A stretch of DNA of 64,000 nucleotides from Gemmatimonadaceae bacterium (lineage in GTDB: Bacteria; Gemmatimonadota; Gemmatimonadetes; Gemmatimonadales; Gemmatimonadaceae): positions 124,001 through 188,000 of the forward strand of contig JAICWO010000001.1 in the NCBI GenBank assembly GCA_025934775.1, read 5' to 3'. The notes below the pieces were generated by a model. That model was given only the letters and a program-made list of their open reading frames with translations, did no database searches and was not told the DNA's origin. A program made the position numbers and the translations under genes. How positions within the stretch are numbered: the stretch's first letter is position 1; the number at the start of each line of letters is the position of its first letter. Shown here piece by piece: positions 15,977 to 22,960 of this stretch.

Positions 15977-17479
15977 TCACGCGCCGCACGTTGGCGGAGG
16001 TGCTGACGGTGCGGAGCGCGGTGTTCGCGGCGGTGCCGGCGCAGCCGGAGCTCCCGTGGCGGGCGGCCGATTGATCAGACGCGGCGGATTCGGCGCCGGC
16101 ATCGAGGCCGCCATCGAGCGTGCCCCGTGCGCGCCGACCGCGCGCACGCCGGCCCATTCGTCGTCGAGCTGCCGCTCGAGCGTGCAGCTCGTGGCGCCGC
16201 CAACCGGAATCACCTGCTCCCACGTCGGCGATGTGGTGCTGCGCACGAGCACCTCGTACGAGGTCGCGCCGGGTGAGGCCTCCCAGCTCAGCGTCCAATC
16301 CTGGCCGCCGGAGTTGGTCGGTTCCGCGTTGCTCGTGGCCGTCGCGCCGGCGCGCCCCTGGCGCGTCGCGCGCGCATTGGCCGGCGTGACGGGTGCGGCC
16401 GCGAGCGACGCCACGGTCATGGCGTTCACGCGCGCGACGTTGGCGAGATAGCCGAAGTTGACGTGGGCAAAGTCGTCGGTCGGCAGGTGCTGGCGATTGT
16501 AGTTCTCCACGCGTTCCGAGAAGCGGAGGCCCGCGTCGCCGAGGTTGATGTACGGCTCGTGATCGCCGCCGCGCTGGATGCGGTCCAGGCGCCAGACCGG
16601 GAGCACCTCGAACGACGGCAGGTACACCGCGTCGAGGGCCCACACGTAGCGTCCGAGCTCGCGGCTCGGCGAGTTATCGGGATCGGCGGCGAAGATGCGC
16701 ATGCTGGTCGAGTCCGTGCGTCCGCCGCCGCTCACGTTGCCGTCCATGTCGTCGGCCATCCCGGCGATCACGTGATAGCCGGCGTCGTGCAGGTGTTTGG
16801 CCAGGATCTCGGAGCCGAGCAGCCCCTGCTCCTCGGCGGCATAGGCGACAAATAGTATGCTTGAATTCAATCCTTTAGGATAGTGTTTCCCAAACACGCG
16901 CGCGAGCTCCATCACCGCCGAGGTGCCGGATCCGTCGTCGTTGGCGCCCGGGGCGTCGGCGGTGGAGTCGTTGCCGCCGCCGCGGATGCTGCAGATGCAC
17001 GAGTCGTAGTGTCCGCCGATGACGACGACGTGCGTCGTGTCGCGCCCCGGCAGCCAGGCGAGCACGTCGACGACGTTGACCGCGCGTCCGCCGGCGCGCT
17101 GCACCGGGACGACCTCGCCGTAGTACTCGACCTCGAGGCAGCCGCCGCAGGCCTTGCCGTCCTGCTCGAGCTGCCCGTGGATCCACCGCCGAGCGGCGCC
17201 GATCCCGCGCGTGTTCGACAGGGTGTCGGAGAACGTGTTCCGCGTGCCGAAGGCGACGAGCGTGGAGTCGGTGCGGCGAAGATTCGCCGCGCTGATGTCC
17301 GCGAGCACGTGCGTGACGCTCGTGTCGCGCCGGAGGCCCAGCGTGCGGTCCACCGCCTCGAGGGCGTAGGTATAGGTCTCGGTTTGCGGCGCCGGGCCGG
17401 CGCGCACGGCCGTCGTGGTCCGCGCGCCGCAGCCGGCGAGCGCCGCCGCGGCAATGATGAGGAAAGTCTTATTATTCAT
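15977..17479 (-). CDS. M28 family zinc aminopeptidase, lipoprotein, with C-terminal Fn3-like domain
   Basis: The ATG at 17479 opens a lipoprotein signal (FLIIAAAALAGC). Zinc ligands of M28 peptidases are visible in order: His in GGHYDS, Asp in GANDDGSG, Glu pair in AAEEQG, Asp in MADDMDG, His in GGDHEPY. These bind two zinc ions and release N-terminal residues from peptides. Residues about 400-465 (WTLSWEASPGATSYEVLVRS...) resemble a fibronectin type III domain, and the tail is Pro/Ala-rich. Likely attached to a membrane facing the periplasm. First gene of a three-gene minus-strand operon. Confidence 0.88.
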   Translation of the reverse strand: MNNKTFLIIAAAALAGCGARTTTAVRAGPAPQTETYTYALEAVDRTLGLRRDTSVTHVLADISAANLRRTDSTLVAFGTRNTFSDTLSNTRGIGAARRWIHGQLEQDGKACGGCLEVEYYGEVVPVQRAGGRAVNVVDVLAWLPGRDTTHVVVIGGHYDSCICSIRGGGNDSTADAPGANDDGSGTSAVMELARVFGKHYPKGLNSSILFVAYAAEEQGLLGSEILAKHLHDAGYHVIAGMADDMDGNVSGGGRTDSTSMRIFAADPDNSPSRELGRYVWALDAVYLPSFEVLPVWRLDRIQRGGDHEPYINLGDAGLRFSERVENYNRQHLPTDDFAHVNFGYLANVARVNAMTVASLAAAPVTPANARATRQGRAGATATSNAEPTNSGGQDWTLSWEASPGATSYEVLVRSTTSPTWEQVIPVGGATSCTLERQLDDEWAGVRAVGAHGARSMAASMPAPNPPRLINRPPATGAPAAPAPPRTPRSAPSAPPPTCGA

Positions 17480-17497
17480 TGGCAACGTCTCTCGTGT

Positions 17498-17962
17498 TCA
17501 GAACATCGACATCGCGAGGAACGACCGGAGCGAGTCGTTCGTGGATCGGAGCCGCATCGACAGCAGCCGCACGCACGCCCACAGGACCTTGTACGCCAGC
17601 TCGCGATTGAAGTCGAGCAGCATCTCGAAATCGGGACGCGTGATCGAGAGCAGCGTGCAGCCGCCGTTCGAGATGGCGTGCGTGGAGCGCTCGCTCCGAT
17701 CGAACACCGCCATCTCGCCGAACAGCGCCCCCGGCTTGAGCACCGCCAACGCTTCCTCCCCGCTCCCGGGCACGTCGCGGCTGATGCGGACTTCTCCCTC
17801 GACGATCAGATAGAGCCGGTTCCCGTGCTCGCCTTCGCGGAAGATGAACTCGCCCGAGACGAACTTCTCGTCCTTGCACACGTCGGCCACCTGAGCGATC
17901 TCCTCGGCGTCCAGATTCTTGAAGATCGCCACGTTCTTCAGCAGCTCGGTGACCTCGGCCAT
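17498..17962 (-). CDS. Cyclic nucleotide-binding domain protein (CRP/FNR-type sensor without HTH)
   Basis: A 154-residue protein consisting almost wholly of a cNMP-binding beta roll: LLKNVAIFKNLDAEEI at the start, GEFIFREGEHGNRLYLIVEGEVRI, then the phosphate-binding cassette-like PGALFGEMAVFDRSERS. No helix-turn-helix follows, so it is not a classical CRP regulator; a stand-alone sensor or partner-binding role is likely. The start at 17962 has GAGG six bases upstream; an in-frame ATG at 17977 is an alternative. It is divergent from the phosphatidyltransferase gene and 18 bp from the M28 gene downstream, possibly one transcript. Confidence 0.8.
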   Translation of the reverse strand: MAEVTELLKNVAIFKNLDAEEIAQVADVCKDEKFVSGEFIFREGEHGNRLYLIVEGEVRISRDVPGSGEEALAVLKPGALFGEMAVFDRSERSTHAISNGGCTLLSITRPDFEMLLDFNRELAYKVLWACVRLLSMRLRSTNDSLRSFLAMSMF

Positions 17963-18013
17963 TCCATGCCTCGCCATGGGGGAGACTGGCGAAAGTACGA
18001 GTGGCATTCCGCG

Positions 18014-18042
18014 CTGGCAAGCGCTCCACAGCCGACTAGGTT
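18014..18042 (+). promoter_or_regulatory. Promoter predicting a leaderless transcript
   Basis: CTGGCA (18014-18019), 17-bp spacer, TAGGTT (18037-18042), then 7 nt to the ATG at 18050. The transcription start would fall on or next to the A of the ATG. Confidence 0.55.
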
Positions 18043-18049
18043 TGGCGTC

Positions 18050-18601
18050 ATGGCCCCCTCGACGCCGCTCAGGGCAGGCGCGCGGACGAGATGGCGCGCG
18101 GTCCCCAATCTCGTATCGCTGTCGCGAGTCGCGCTCGCGGTCGCGTTCGTGTTGGCGCGCACGACCGACGTGCGGCTCGTGGTGGTTGGACTGGCGGCCG
18201 TCACCGATTTTCTCGACGGGTGGCTCGCGCGCCGCGCGAACTGGGCGACGCGCTCCGGCGCGCTCGTCGATCCGTTCGCCGACCGCGTCTTCGCGCTCGT
18301 GGCGGTCTCCGCGTTTCTCTTCCGCGGCGAGCTGTCGACGATGGGCTACTTCGTCATGATCTCGCGCGACCTCATGACCGCCGTCGGATTCCTGGTCGCG
18401 CGCATCATCCCGTGGCTTCGCCCGGTAGAATTCAAGGCGCGGCTGTCGGGCAAGCTGGTGACGGTCGCTCAGCTCGCGACCTTCTTCGTGCTGCTGAGCG
18501 CACCGCGCTGGACGACGCCGTTCTTGTGGGCCGTCGGGCTGACGTCCCTGTACTCGATCATCGACTACACCCACGCGCTCTGGCGGGCGCGGGCGCAATG
18601 A
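18050..18601 (+). CDS. CDP-alcohol phosphatidyltransferase (PgsA-like)
   Basis: A 183-residue integral membrane enzyme with the full CDP-alcohol phosphotransferase motif: Asp53-x-x-Asp56-Gly57-x-x-Ala60-Arg61 ... Gly70-x3-Asp74-x3-Asp78 (DFLDGWLARR and GALVDPFAD). It transfers a phosphatidyl group from CDP-diacylglycerol to an alcohol such as glycerol 3-phosphate; which alcohol cannot be told. Five to six helices are predicted. No ribosome site precedes the ATG, but a promoter places the start of transcription there. The stop overlaps the next gene. Confidence 0.85.
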   Translation: MAPSTPLRAGARTRWRAVPNLVSLSRVALAVAFVLARTTDVRLVVVGLAAVTDFLDGWLARRANWATRSGALVDPFADRVFALVAVSAFLFRGELSTMGYFVMISRDLMTAVGFLVARIIPWLRPVEFKARLSGKLVTVAQLATFFVLLSAPRWTTPFLWAVGLTSLYSIIDYTHALWRARAQ

Positions 18602-19089
18602 ATCATTCGAGATTGCTCATGTGCGTCGGCCTGGCGGCCGCGATCGGCGGCCCGCGCGTGGGGCACGCGCAGGGCGCGCTGGTGCCCGGACCGTATCCCG
18701 AGTACCGGGCCGACGGACTGTTCGCGCGCCATTGGGCCGCCGAGGCGGGCGCGGGCGTCGTGGTGCCGATGGGGATCTACGTGCGCACGGGATTCGACCT
18801 CGCCGCGGGCGCGCAGTGGCAGGACGGCACGGCGCGCGGCGCCGGCCGTCTGGACGTGATCTCGCGCTTTCTCCTCGATCCATTCCGCGAAGTGCCGCTC
18901 GGCCTCTCACTTGGCGGAGGCTTGAGTCTCGCCTACGTCGATCGCGACCGGGTGCGACCGTACCTCGTCGGCGTGCTCGACGTGGAAGGCAGGGCGCACG
19001 GCGGGTTCACGCCGGCACTCGAGATCGGGCTCGGCGGAGGGGGGAGGGTAGGGGTCGTGGTCAGACGGTCGGCGGGGAGGTACCGCTAA
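18598..19089 (+). CDS. Hypothetical exported protein, possibly small beta-barrel
   Basis: A 163-residue protein beginning in the ATGA overlap with the phosphatidyltransferase gene. A signal peptide ends near GHAQG. The mature part alternates hydrophobic and polar residues and ends in Gly-rich strands (EIGLGGGGRVGVVVRR), which suggests an outer-membrane or periplasmic beta structure. No family recognised. Co-transcription with a phospholipid enzyme hints at an envelope role. Confidence 0.55.
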   Translation: MNHSRLLMCVGLAAAIGGPRVGHAQGALVPGPYPEYRADGLFARHWAAEAGAGVVVPMGIYVRTGFDLAAGAQWQDGTARGAGRLDVISRFLLDPFREVPLGLSLGGGLSLAYVDRDRVRPYLVGVLDVEGRAHGGFTPALEIGLGGGGRVGVVVRRSAGRYR

Positions 19090-19108
19090 CGGCGAGATTG
19101 GGTCAGCC

Positions 19109-19232
19109 GCCGGTCGCTGTCGTTATGCGTCGTGCGTTCTCTGTCGTCCGTTCGGCAGTCGCATCTTTGCGGGTTTCGCCGACGCAACAACGGAAAACGG
19201 ATTACGGATCACGCATAACCACAGCGACCGGC
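19109..19232. repeat. Fold-back spacer element, family C (GCCGGTCGC termini)
   Basis: The left arm GCCGGTCGCTGTCGTTATGC (19109-19130) pairs with the right arm (19211-19232), with only one internal mismatch. Inside, degenerate CCGT/GCGT words also pair. The terminal GCCGGTCGC recurs in the 22165-22264 element. Confidence 0.8.
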
Positions 19233-19266
19233 GCGATGTACCACCGCGCCCTCAGCACTAAACGAA

Positions 19267-19290
19267 AACGCCCCCAATCTCGAGGGCGTT
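19267..19290. terminator. Bidirectional terminator between convergent genes
   Basis: AACGCCC (19267-19273) and GGGCGTT (19284-19290) form a stem with a 10-nt loop, with A-rich sequence on the left side. It lies between the plus-strand gene ending at 19089 and the minus-strand gene ending at 19294. Confidence 0.55.
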
Positions 19291-19293
19291 CAT

Positions 19294-19560
19294 CTAGGCG
19301 GCTGCGGTATCGTCGCGCTTTTTCGGAGGCTGGGCGAACCGCTCACCGAGCTTGCGCAACTCGTCGATCTGCTCGCCGCTCAGCTCCGGGTAGCGTTCCG
19401 TCATGTAGGCCATCGTCTCGTTGAACCAGTCCGAGACGTGATCCGGATCGGCTCCCACTACGCCGCACCGCATGATATGCTGGAACAACTCGTCGCGCGC
19501 TTCCTCGAAAGGCGAGGGCGTCGCAGGCGCCTTCATCGAACGTTTCTGCTGTTTGGCCAT
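19294..19560 (-). CDS. Small hypothetical protein
   Basis: An 88-residue charged soluble protein, no signal peptide or membrane span, rich in helix-forming residues (FEEARDELFQHIMRC, GEQIDELRKLGERFA). The ATG at 19560 is the first in frame. I do not recognise the family. It stands alone, ending 4 bp after the terminator hairpin. Confidence 0.6.
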   Translation of the reverse strand: MAKQQKRSMKAPATPSPFEEARDELFQHIMRCGVVGADPDHVSDWFNETMAYMTERYPELSGEQIDELRKLGERFAQPPKKRDDTAAA

Positions 19561-19671
19561 GTACAGGGATTTGGGTGAAAGACAAATAAATCTAACGAGT
19601 CGGGCGCTGTTGACCCAGGCGTTTTCAACTTTTTTTCAGGCATTTGTCGTTCCGACGGAGTCGCCGGGGCA

Positions 19672-20523
19672 TCATTCGCTGCGGACGACCGCCGCGGCGC
19701 CCACGAACTCGAGAATCATGTTCGCGAGCGTGTCCGGCGCCTCCTCGGGGACGAGGCGGCCAGTCCCCGGCAACCGCACGAGCCGGCTCCCTGGGACCGT
19801 GTCGGCGAGATGATCGGCGAGGCGAGGACTGACGAAGGGATCCTGATCGCCCCAGACGATGAGCGTCGGGCAGTCGATCTGGGTCAGGTCGACCTCGGTC
19901 ATGTCCTCCTCATCCACGGCGCGCGCGAGCGCGAGCAGATGATTCACGCCCTCCGCGCCCACGTACGGCGCGAGGTAGCGCGCGATGAGATTGTCGGGCA
20001 TGTGGCTCGCGTCGGCGACGCTGCGCTCGAGCAGCTCGCGCATCAGCGGGGCCGCGCCGAGCACGCCGCGCGAGATGCGGAACGCGAAGCGCGCCGTGTT
20101 CCGCTGCATCGTCTTGATGTCGTCGGCCGGCACGTCGTCGAACGCGATCGGATTGACGAGCACCAGCCGCTCGACGCGATCGGGACGATTGTACGCGAGG
20201 TGCATCGCGACCGCACCTCCGAGATCGATCCCGACGATCGTGGCGCGCGACAGGCGCAGCGCGGTCAGCGCGCGGTCGAGGTAGTCGGATTGCGCCTCGA
20301 TGCCGAACTGCGCGTCGAAGGGACGATCCGATTCGCCGTAGCCGAACAGATCGATCGCGAACGCGGTGCGGTTCGCGCTGGCGAGCGTCGGACCGACGCC
20401 GCGCCAGAGGAAACTACACGTGCCGAAGCCGTGTACGAGTAGAATGGGCGCTCCCCCGTGCCCGTACCGCTCCACGTGCATGGAGCCCGGGCCGACCGGA
20501 ATGCGCAGCAGATCCGCGTCGAT
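19672..20523 (-). CDS. Alpha/beta hydrolase with altered catalytic His and non-standard start
   Basis: A 283-residue alpha/beta-hydrolase: oxyanion region HGFGTCSFLWRG, nucleophile elbow GIDLGG with Asp as nucleophile (the epoxide hydrolase/haloalkane dehalogenase pattern), acid WGDQDPF. At the usual catalytic His position the sequence reads GTGRLVPEE: CGC (Arg) stands where CAC (His) is expected. No ATG/GTG/TTG starts the domain; a perfect AGGAGG (20529-20534) stands 5 nt before an ATC codon at 20523, making AUC a possible start. A downstream ATG at 20481 (MHVERYGHGG) is the conventional alternative. The gene may be decaying or may carry an error. Confidence 0.7.
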   Translation of the reverse strand: MDADLLRIPVGPGSMHVERYGHGGAPILLVHGFGTCSFLWRGVGPTLASANRTAFAIDLFGYGESDRPFDAQFGIEAQSDYLDRALTALRLSRATIVGIDLGGAVAMHLAYNRPDRVERLVLVNPIAFDDVPADDIKTMQRNTARFAFRISRGVLGAAPLMRELLERSVADASHMPDNLIARYLAPYVGAEGVNHLLALARAVDEEDMTEVDLTQIDCPTLIVWGDQDPFVSPRLADHLADTVPGSRLVRLPGTGRLVPEEAPDTLANMILEFVGAAAVVRSE

Positions 20524-20550
20524 GGAATCCTCCTGGTGACGGCTCCTTCC

Positions 20551-20578
20551 TTGCGCAACCTGGGTACCATCATAGCAT
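20551..20578 (+). promoter_or_regulatory. Candidate promoter of the dsbA-VKOR operon
   Basis: TTGCGC (20551-20556), 16-bp spacer, TAGCAT (20573-20578), about 50 nt before the ATG at 20630. The opposite strand carries TATGAT here, possibly the -10 of the divergent hydrolase gene. Confidence 0.4.
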
Positions 20579-20629
20579 CTTTTTCTTACCGTCGAGATGG
20601 CCAGGCGCGCTGTCGGAGGCGTGAAACAC

Positions 20630-20935
20630 ATGTCGGAGCAGGAACAGACATACGACGAAGGCCGCGCGCGCAATCTCGAGCAGTTGCTGCGGGCATTCGC
20701 GAACCGTATTCAAGAGCTGGATGGGCAGGGCCGCCTGCTCGACCAGGCGGGCGAGCTCATGCGCCTGATCGGCGATATCCGCAGTGAGTTGTTCCACTAC
20801 GAAGTCCGCATCACCTACGATACACCGGAGATCGCCGACAATCGGCGGATCGTCCGTGACGCCCAACAACACGACGAACTGAAATGGCAAAGAAGCGAGT
20901 GGACACCGGACGAGGACGAAAAACCGGAGTGGTGA
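20630..20935 (+). CDS. Small coiled-coil protein upstream of DsbA
   Basis: A 101-residue acidic, helical protein (heptad-like pattern over residues 12-50, for example LEQLLRAFANRIQELDGQGRLL), no signal or membrane span. The ATG at 20630 is preceded by GGAGG; the track start at 20597 is less likely. Its last 52 nt overlap the dsbA-like gene in another frame, implying tight coupling. No known family; the role in the disulfide operon is unknown. Confidence 0.6.
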   Translation: MSEQEQTYDEGRARNLEQLLRAFANRIQELDGQGRLLDQAGELMRLIGDIRSELFHYEVRITYDTPEIADNRRIVRDAQQHDELKWQRSEWTPDEDEKPEW

Positions 20936-21708
20936 AGACCGCCGGCTCGGTGAAGTCGGCACGGAAGTCAGCTTCGAACCGAGTGTTTTATCTGCTCATC
21001 GCGGTGGTCGCGGTTGGTGCGATCACCGCGCTCACGTATGCCTCCACGCGCCAGCGCGGCGGGACCGTGACGAGCCCGATCGATACCACCCTGCCCAAGG
21101 TCAACTCGCAGGGCTACGTGATGGGCAGTCCCGGTGCCCCGCTGGAGGTCGTGGAGTTCGGCGATTTCGAATGCCCGCAGTGCGGCCGGTTCACGACCCT
21201 TACCGAGCCCGACGTGCGCACGCATCTCATCAATACCGGTCAGATTCGCTACCGCTTCATCGACTTCCCGCTCGACATGCACCGCAACACCTGGAACGCG
21301 TCGCGCGCGGCCGCGTGCGCCGATCAACAGGGGAAGTTCTGGGAGGCGCACGACGCGCTCTTCGACAACCAGGACAAGTGGAACAGCGAGGCGACGAGCA
21401 ATCCCGACAAGGTGATCAAGCCGCTGCTCGAGCCGCTCGTCCCGGACAAAGCCAAATTCGACAAGTGCGTCGACGACAAGGCGACACAGGCCAAGATTCA
21501 GGCCCACTGGCAGATCGCCATGGCGCGCCAGGTTCAGGCGACACCGACCTTCGAGTTCGGCGACAAAAAAGTCGAGGGCTTCGTCACGTACGATCAGTTC
21601 AAGGAGCTCGTCGACGAACAGCTCGCGAAATCGGGCAAGGGCGCGCCCTCCGTAGGTGGTGACACGGCGAAGAAGGGCGTTGTCCTCCCTGTGAAGCCCG
21701 GCGCATGA
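20884..21708 (+). CDS. DsbA-like thiol:disulfide oxidoreductase, membrane-anchored
   Basis: A 274-residue protein: basic cytoplasmic N-terminus, one transmembrane segment at about 34-53, then a thioredoxin-fold DsbA domain with active site Cys97-Pro-Gln-Cys100 and the cis-proline loop TPTFEFG near residue 215. It should introduce disulfides into exported proteins. It overlaps both neighbours, and the following VKOR gene would reoxidise it. Confidence 0.9.
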   Translation: MAKKRVDTGRGRKTGVVKTAGSVKSARKSASNRVFYLLIAVVAVGAITALTYASTRQRGGTVTSPIDTTLPKVNSQGYVMGSPGAPLEVVEFGDFECPQCGRFTTLTEPDVRTHLINTGQIRYRFIDFPLDMHRNTWNASRAAACADQQGKFWEAHDALFDNQDKWNSEATSNPDKVIKPLLEPLVPDKAKFDKCVDDKATQAKIQAHWQIAMARQVQATPTFEFGDKKVEGFVTYDQFKELVDEQLAKSGKGAPSVGGDTAKKGVVLPVKPGA

Positions 21709-22154
21709 CGAAGCGGATGTGGATGGCCGTGATCAGCCTGCTCGGGCTGTTCCTCGGCCTCTATCTCACGCTCTTCCACTATGGCTACATCGGCTCGCTC
21801 GCCTGCGGCGTCGGCTCGTGCGAGCGCGTGCAGACGAGCACGTGGTCCGTGCTGCTCGGCATTCCGCTCTCGCTCTGGGGCATGGGTTTCTACGCGCTCA
21901 TGTTCATACTCGCCATCGCCGGGATCCAGCCGCAGTACGCCGACTCGCGCGGACTCTCGCTCGCGATGTTCCTGCTTTCCGGCTGGGGCGTGCTCTTCAC
22001 CGCGTGGCTCGACTATCTGCAAGGATGGGTCATCCACGGGTGGTGCGAGTATTGTCTCACGTCGGGCGTATTCGTGCTCATCCTGTTCGTGCTGAGCGGG
22101 GTGGAGTGGCGACAGATGAAATCGCTCGAGACCGAAGAGCTGACGGCGGGATAG
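21705..22154 (+). CDS. Vitamin K epoxide reductase (VKOR) family protein
   Basis: A 149-residue four-helix membrane protein with the VKOR cysteines: loop pair Cys34/Cys39 (CGVGSC) and active-site Cys114-Glu-Tyr-Cys117. Bacterial VKOR reoxidises DsbA-type proteins and passes electrons to quinone, replacing DsbB. The start overlaps the dsbA-like stop (ATGA), forming a complete periplasmic disulfide-forming module. Confidence 0.93.
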   Translation: MTKRMWMAVISLLGLFLGLYLTLFHYGYIGSLACGVGSCERVQTSTWSVLLGIPLSLWGMGFYALMFILAIAGIQPQYADSRGLSLAMFLLSGWGVLFTAWLDYLQGWVIHGWCEYCLTSGVFVLILFVLSGVEWRQMKSLETEELTAG

Positions 22155-22164
22155 GGAGTGTTCG

Positions 22165-22264
22165 CGCCGGTCGCTTTTGTGGCGAGTCGTGGGTTGCGGG
22201 TGCCGCGTGATGAGTGTTCAAACACATAACCCGCAACCCAACACCCGCAACCATTGCGACCGCG
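22165..22264. repeat. Fold-back spacer element, family C (GCCGGTCGC termini)
   Basis: The outer GCCGGTCGC (from 22166) pairs with GCGACCGCGG near 22255-22264; the inner GGGTTGCGGG pairs with CCCGCAACCC. The right arm repeats a degenerate word, ACCCGCA. It lies directly after the VKOR stop. Confidence 0.75.
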
Positions 22265-22285
22265 GGTAGTGGCGCACCAAACGAA

Positions 22286-22309
22286 GAAGGCCGGCGAATG
22301 CCGGCCTTC
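22286..22309. terminator. Bidirectional terminator
   Basis: GAAGGCCGGC, loop GAAT, GCCGGCCTTC: a perfect 10-bp GC-rich stem between the plus-strand VKOR gene and the end of the minus-strand gene at 22315. No long U-tract. Confidence 0.7.
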
Positions 22310-22314
22310 CGTCC

Positions 22315-22719
22315 TCACGCCCGCTTGATCGTTCGCTGCCCCCCTCTCGTCTGAGAGGCGTCGTTGATCCGGAGCCGGGGTCGATCCTCCGGTGCGCCGG
22401 TCCCTTCACCGGCTTCCACCGCCCGGCGCCGGTACGGCACCAGATCCTGCCCGAGGACCACGAGCGTGCGCGTCGCGACCGTGCTGGCGAGCGGCTCCGG
22501 GATCGCCATCTCGCGGATGTAGGCGTCGATCGCCCGGTCGAAGGTCATGTCCTCGGCCAACGTATCGACGAACATGAGCCCGTTGTCGACGTGCGCTCGA
22601 ATGATCGCTTCCTCGGCGCGCGCCTGCGCCAGCCGCAACCGCCGCTCCGCGGCGGGCTCGAGCTTCCGGCGGAAGATCCGTTCGGGAAAGAGTCGGCGGA
22701 GGAATGCAGGCATGCTCAT
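22315..22719 (-). CDS. Hypothetical protein
   Basis: A 134-residue basic, mostly helical soluble protein (RRLRLAQARAEEAIIRAHVDNGL in the middle), with no signal or known motif. The ATG at 22719 is used; a second ATG lies two codons further. It ends just before the terminator shared with the VKOR gene. Function unknown. Confidence 0.55.
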   Translation of the reverse strand: MSMPAFLRRLFPERIFRRKLEPAAERRLRLAQARAEEAIIRAHVDNGLMFVDTLAEDMTFDRAIDAYIREMAIPEPLASTVATRTLVVLGQDLVPYRRRAVEAGEGTGAPEDRPRLRINDASQTRGGQRTIKRA

Positions 22720-22746
22720 GAATTTAGGGGTATGAGATACCTGGGA

Positions 22747-22960
22747 TAGGGGCAGGAGGTGTGCCGGAACGGCGGAGAGTGGAGAGTGGAGAGTGGAGAG
22801 TGGAGAGTGGAGAGTGGAGAGTGGAGAGTGGAGAGTGGAGAGTAAAGCGTCGGGGAGAGGGCTGGCCGGCTAAGCCGTTGCCAATCTCTAACTCCGACCT
22901 CGCGCTTCAGCCGTTTCCGCTCTCCACTCTCTCCTCTCCACTCTCAGCTTTCCTGCCCCT
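22747..22960. repeat. Fold-back element with (GAGAGTG)n tandem arm
   Basis: The outer 10-bp inverted repeat AGGGGCAGGA (from about 22748) pairs with TCCTGCCCCT (22951-22960). Inside lie about ten tandem copies of the 7-bp unit GAGAGTG (22774-22843) and, near the right end, the complementary CTCTCCACTC words. The right terminus overlaps the last codons of the acs gene. Confidence 0.85.

Noticed and set aside
22774-22843. CRISPR-like array
   Set aside because: The units are 7 bp with no spacers, and no cas genes are present in the window.
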